Source of the DNA: an uncultured Pirellula sp.
Lineage (GTDB): Bacteria > Planctomycetota > Planctomycetia > Pirellulales > Pirellulaceae
Direction: 5' to 3'
Length of the DNA stretch: 8,425 nt
Assembly: GCA_903892365.1 (NCBI GenBank)
Contig: CAITIF010000278.1
Location: forward strand, 1-8,425
Positions 6,398 to 8,425 of the stretch are shown one piece after another; position 1 is the first letter of the stretch, and each line of letters begins with the position of its first letter. The notes beneath the pieces were generated by a model. The model made no database searches. It had not been told where the DNA came from and was given only the letters and a program-made list of their open reading frames with translations. A program made the position numbers and the translations under genes.

Positions 6398-7699
6398 ATG
6401 AGCGATTCGGTTGCAATTCGATATGGCAAGGGGGAACTTCACGTTCGATTACCCAAAGGATGTGAACCCACCATCATTCGCAAGCCTGCCATGCCGGTCC
6501 TCGAGGATGCAAAGCAAGCCGTTTTCGATGCATTGGCTCAACCGGTTGCCTCCCCGACCTTAGCCCAAATCGCGCGCGACACGAAAAAGGTATGTCTTGT
6601 TATCTGTGATGTGACGCGTCCCGTACCCAATGGACCGATTCTTAGGGGGCTGATCGAACAATTGCGCGACCACGGTGTTTCGCTCGACAAGATCACCATT
6701 TTGATCGCGACCGGTCTGCATCGCCCCAACTTGGGACGCGAAATGCGAGAAGTCATCGGTGATGACTGGGTGTTTGACAATATTCGCATCGAGAATCATT
6801 TTGCACGCGACACCGCCTGGATGGTCAATCTGGGCCGAACACCAACCGACAACATCCCTGTCATCCTCAATAGGCACGTCGTCGACGCTGACTTGCGAAT
6901 CGCAATTGGATTGGTTGAACCGCATTTTATGGCGGGATACTCGGGCGGTCGTAAAGTGATCGCGCCCGGTGTTGCTGGCGAAGAAACCATTCGGACCTTC
7001 CACAATTACCGCTTCATGGCAGATCCACTCGCTTGCAACGGCAACTTACTGAACAATCCGTTGCACCGAGGCCAGCTGGAAATCCTAAAGATGCTTGGCA
7101 AAACCTACGCGATCAATACAGTGATCGATGAATCGCGACGGATGAGCTTTTTAAACTTTGGCGACTGTGAACAAAGTCATTTGCAGAGTGTCGCTTTTGT
7201 CAAGCAATTTGCCGAAGTCCCTATGGAAGGCCAATTCAATACGCTGGTGACGAGTGCTGCTGGCTACCCATTGGACAAAACGTACTATCAAACCGTCAAA
7301 GGGATGGTCGCCCCAGTTCAGATTCTCGCCGAAGGAGGCCGCATGATCATCGCGAGCGCTTGCGAAGAAGGAATTGGATCCCACGAGTACCGCGAATCGC
7401 AAGCCCATTTGGTTTCATTGGGGCGACAGGGCTTCCTCGATCGCATCCGTCCAATGCCGCTCGCAGATATCGATGGCTGGCAAACTCATATGCTACTCCG
7501 CACCTTGGCCGTTGGGAATGTTTCGTTATACAGCGAAGGGCTTCGCGGTGCCGACCGCGAACTGACTGGCGTTCAGATGATAGAATCCATTGAAGATGCG
7601 ATCGAAGCGAGTATCGCACAGACGGGCGACAAACGTGTGGCTTTCATTCCAGAAGGACCGTATGTCATTCCGACGTTCTCCAAGCTAAGTGCAAGTTAG
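6398..7699 (+). CDS. larA: LarA-family nickel-dependent lactate racemase homologue
   Basis: LarA enzymes racemise or epimerise 2-hydroxy acids by hydride transfer to a nickel-pincer cofactor bound to a lysine. The 433-residue product matches the family length (about 420-430). Active-site residues known from Lactiplantibacillus LarA are all identifiable: D71 and R74 (DVTRP), H108 (ATGLHRP), H176 (EPHFMAGYSGGRK), the cofactor-binding K186, nickel ligand H202 (FHN), then Q298, K301 and W361. Spacing between them also agrees. Substrate cannot be assigned: relatives act on lactate, malate, aryl-lactates or sugar acids. The LarB, LarC and LarE cofactor-synthesis proteins are not in this window. An in-frame stop at 6371-6373 limits the 5' end, and ATG 6398 is the only sensible start; AAGGAA at 6379-6384 is a rather distant ribosome binding site. 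It is followed after 25 bases by a membrane-protein gene. Confidence 0.92.
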   Translation: MSDSVAIRYGKGELHVRLPKGCEPTIIRKPAMPVLEDAKQAVFDALAQPVASPTLAQIARDTKKVCLVICDVTRPVPNGPILRGLIEQLRDHGVSLDKITILIATGLHRPNLGREMREVIGDDWVFDNIRIENHFARDTAWMVNLGRTPTDNIPVILNRHVVDADLRIAIGLVEPHFMAGYSGGRKVIAPGVAGEETIRTFHNYRFMADPLACNGNLLNNPLHRGQLEILKMLGKTYAINTVIDESRRMSFLNFGDCEQSHLQSVAFVKQFAEVPMEGQFNTLVTSAAGYPLDKTYYQTVKGMVAPVQILAEGGRMIIASACEEGIGSHEYRESQAHLVSLGRQGFLDRIRPMPLADIDGWQTHMLLRTLAVGNVSLYSEGLRGADRELTGVQMIESIEDAIEASIAQTGDKRVAFIPEGPYVIPTFSKLSAS

Positions 7700-7711
7700 T
7701 CATGCTTTTAC

Positions 7712-7718
7712 AAGGAAA
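7712..7718 (+). promoter_or_regulatory. Ribosome binding site AAGGAAA supporting a TTG start
   Basis: AAGGA at 7712-7716 lies 8 bases before TTG 7725. It is the best-placed Shine-Dalgarno in the window and decides the start of the last gene, because no in-frame ATG occurs near its 5' end. The competing GTG at 7689 has no such site and would overlap larA. Confidence 0.55.
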
Positions 7719-7724
7719 CTTGGT

Positions 7725-8425
7725 TTGATTTCACCAGTCGCGGGACATGAAGACTTAACCTTAGATGCGGACAGTCCGCTGGCGATTCAATCGCGTCCTG
7801 AGTTTCCGGAGAACAGCAAGGAACGCTTCGGTATTGAATTGCTGGAAGGAGACAGCGGTGCGAGCCAACAGTCGGATCTGCTGCTGCAAACTCGGCTACG
7901 TGCCGCTGCGCTTGCGATTGGGTTTGGCTCTACGATCTTCTCCCTTTGGACCCTATTTCGTGAGCTTGCAAGTGAAGAACTGCATCTTGGGTATGCGTTC
8001 TTGTTGTTTGAGCTGGCGACGACGCTAACGTTGATTGGAATTGGCGTATGGCTTGGGAAGGTGCAAAGTGCGACGATGCAATGCCTGTGGTGGTGCGAGC
8101 TTGTGATCTTTGGAATGCCCACTCTGTTTCTGGCAACGCTGCATTACCAAGAGGTCATTTACATGGCCCCCTCGTTTGATCTGATTCCTCAAATGCCCAT
8201 GCCGGGTTGGATCATTTTGATCTTTGCCTACGCTTTGTTTGTACCGCGGTCTTGGTTTCGTGTATTGATTGTTGTTGTGGGCATTTCGATCTTTCCGCTC
8301 TTGGCAACAGCTTTGGCGATGGTGATGCATGTGAATGTTCGGGACCTGATTCTGCACGATCGGTCCAGCACAGTCGAGATGGTGCTGTCGCTGCTGGCTA
8401 CCGGGTTCACAGCGGTATCCAGTGT
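7725..8425 (+). CDS. Multi-pass membrane protein, probable N-terminal part of a planctomycete Ser/Thr kinase (partial, runs off right edge)
   Basis: The frame stays open from TTG 7725 to the end of the window, giving 233 residues without a stop. About 58 mostly polar, acidic N-terminal residues (including LAIQSRPEF and FGIELLEGD) are followed by LLLQTRLRAAALAIGFG and about six predicted membrane helices: roughly 59-79, 88-110, 119-139, 159-174, 178-201 and 217-233 onward. I recall this layout, including the polar start, the LLxxRLRAAAL entry into the first helix and the FAYALFVPRSW loop, from planctomycete proteins whose C-terminal half is a cytoplasmic Ser/Thr kinase. That half lies outside the window, so the kinase label is inference; a histidine kinase, a cyclase or a plain membrane protein remain possible. 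It is 25 bases behind larA and probably cotranscribed with it. Confidence 0.75.
   Translation, partial: MISPVAGHEDLTLDADSPLAIQSRPEFPENSKERFGIELLEGDSGASQQSDLLLQTRLRAAALAIGFGSTIFSLWTLFRELASEELHLGYAFLLFELATTLTLIGIGVWLGKVQSATMQCLWWCELVIFGMPTLFLATLHYQEVIYMAPSFDLIPQMPMPGWIILIFAYALFVPRSWFRVLIVVVGISIFPLLATALAMVMHVNVRDLILHDRSSTVEMVLSLLATGFTAVSS

Noticed and set aside
7689..7724. GTG 7689 as an alternative start for the membrane protein, overlapping the end of larA by 11 bases.
   Set aside because: It lacks a ribosome binding site, while TTG 7725 has a well-spaced AAGGA.

Overview
The window looks like an ordinary chromosomal segment of a planctomycete, probably of the Pirellulales type. The reasoning comes from protein families. 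There is a secreted CehA/McbA-like protein of a kind common in planctomycetes. There is also a six-helix membrane region that resembles the N-terminal half of planctomycete Ser/Thr kinases. Most starts lack strong Shine-Dalgarno sequences. The taxonomic call is an inference; no rRNA or marker gene in the window proves it.

Layout from left to right: mnmA (tRNA 2-thiouridylase) on the minus strand; a 275-base divergent intergenic region with three perfect inverted repeats; mutL (mismatch repair) on the plus strand; and, converging on mutL across 33 bases, a minus-strand gene for a secreted CehA/McbA-like PHP-fold protein whose metal-binding signature is degenerate. A 137-base divergent region follows, with a clean GTTCCA-N3-TGGAAC palindrome. 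After it come three plus-strand genes: a zinc-finger-less DnaJ/CbpA-type co-chaperone, a LarA-family nickel-pincer racemase/epimerase homologue, and the start of a multi-pass membrane protein that runs off the right edge. The spacings of 84 and 25 bases make an operon possible for the last three, most credibly for the last two.

Functionally the segment is mixed housekeeping: tRNA thiolation, DNA mismatch repair, protein folding, hydroxy-acid racemisation and probable signalling. No mobile element, CRISPR array, RNA gene or defence island was seen, and I do not see a convincing new multi-gene system. The points most worth a second look are the CxxC plus distal Cys pattern in MnmA (suggesting an iron-sulfur type enzyme), the degenerate metal site of the CehA-like protein, the palindrome upstream of the J-protein gene, the structured mutL leader, and the orphan LarA homologue with a complete active-site set.
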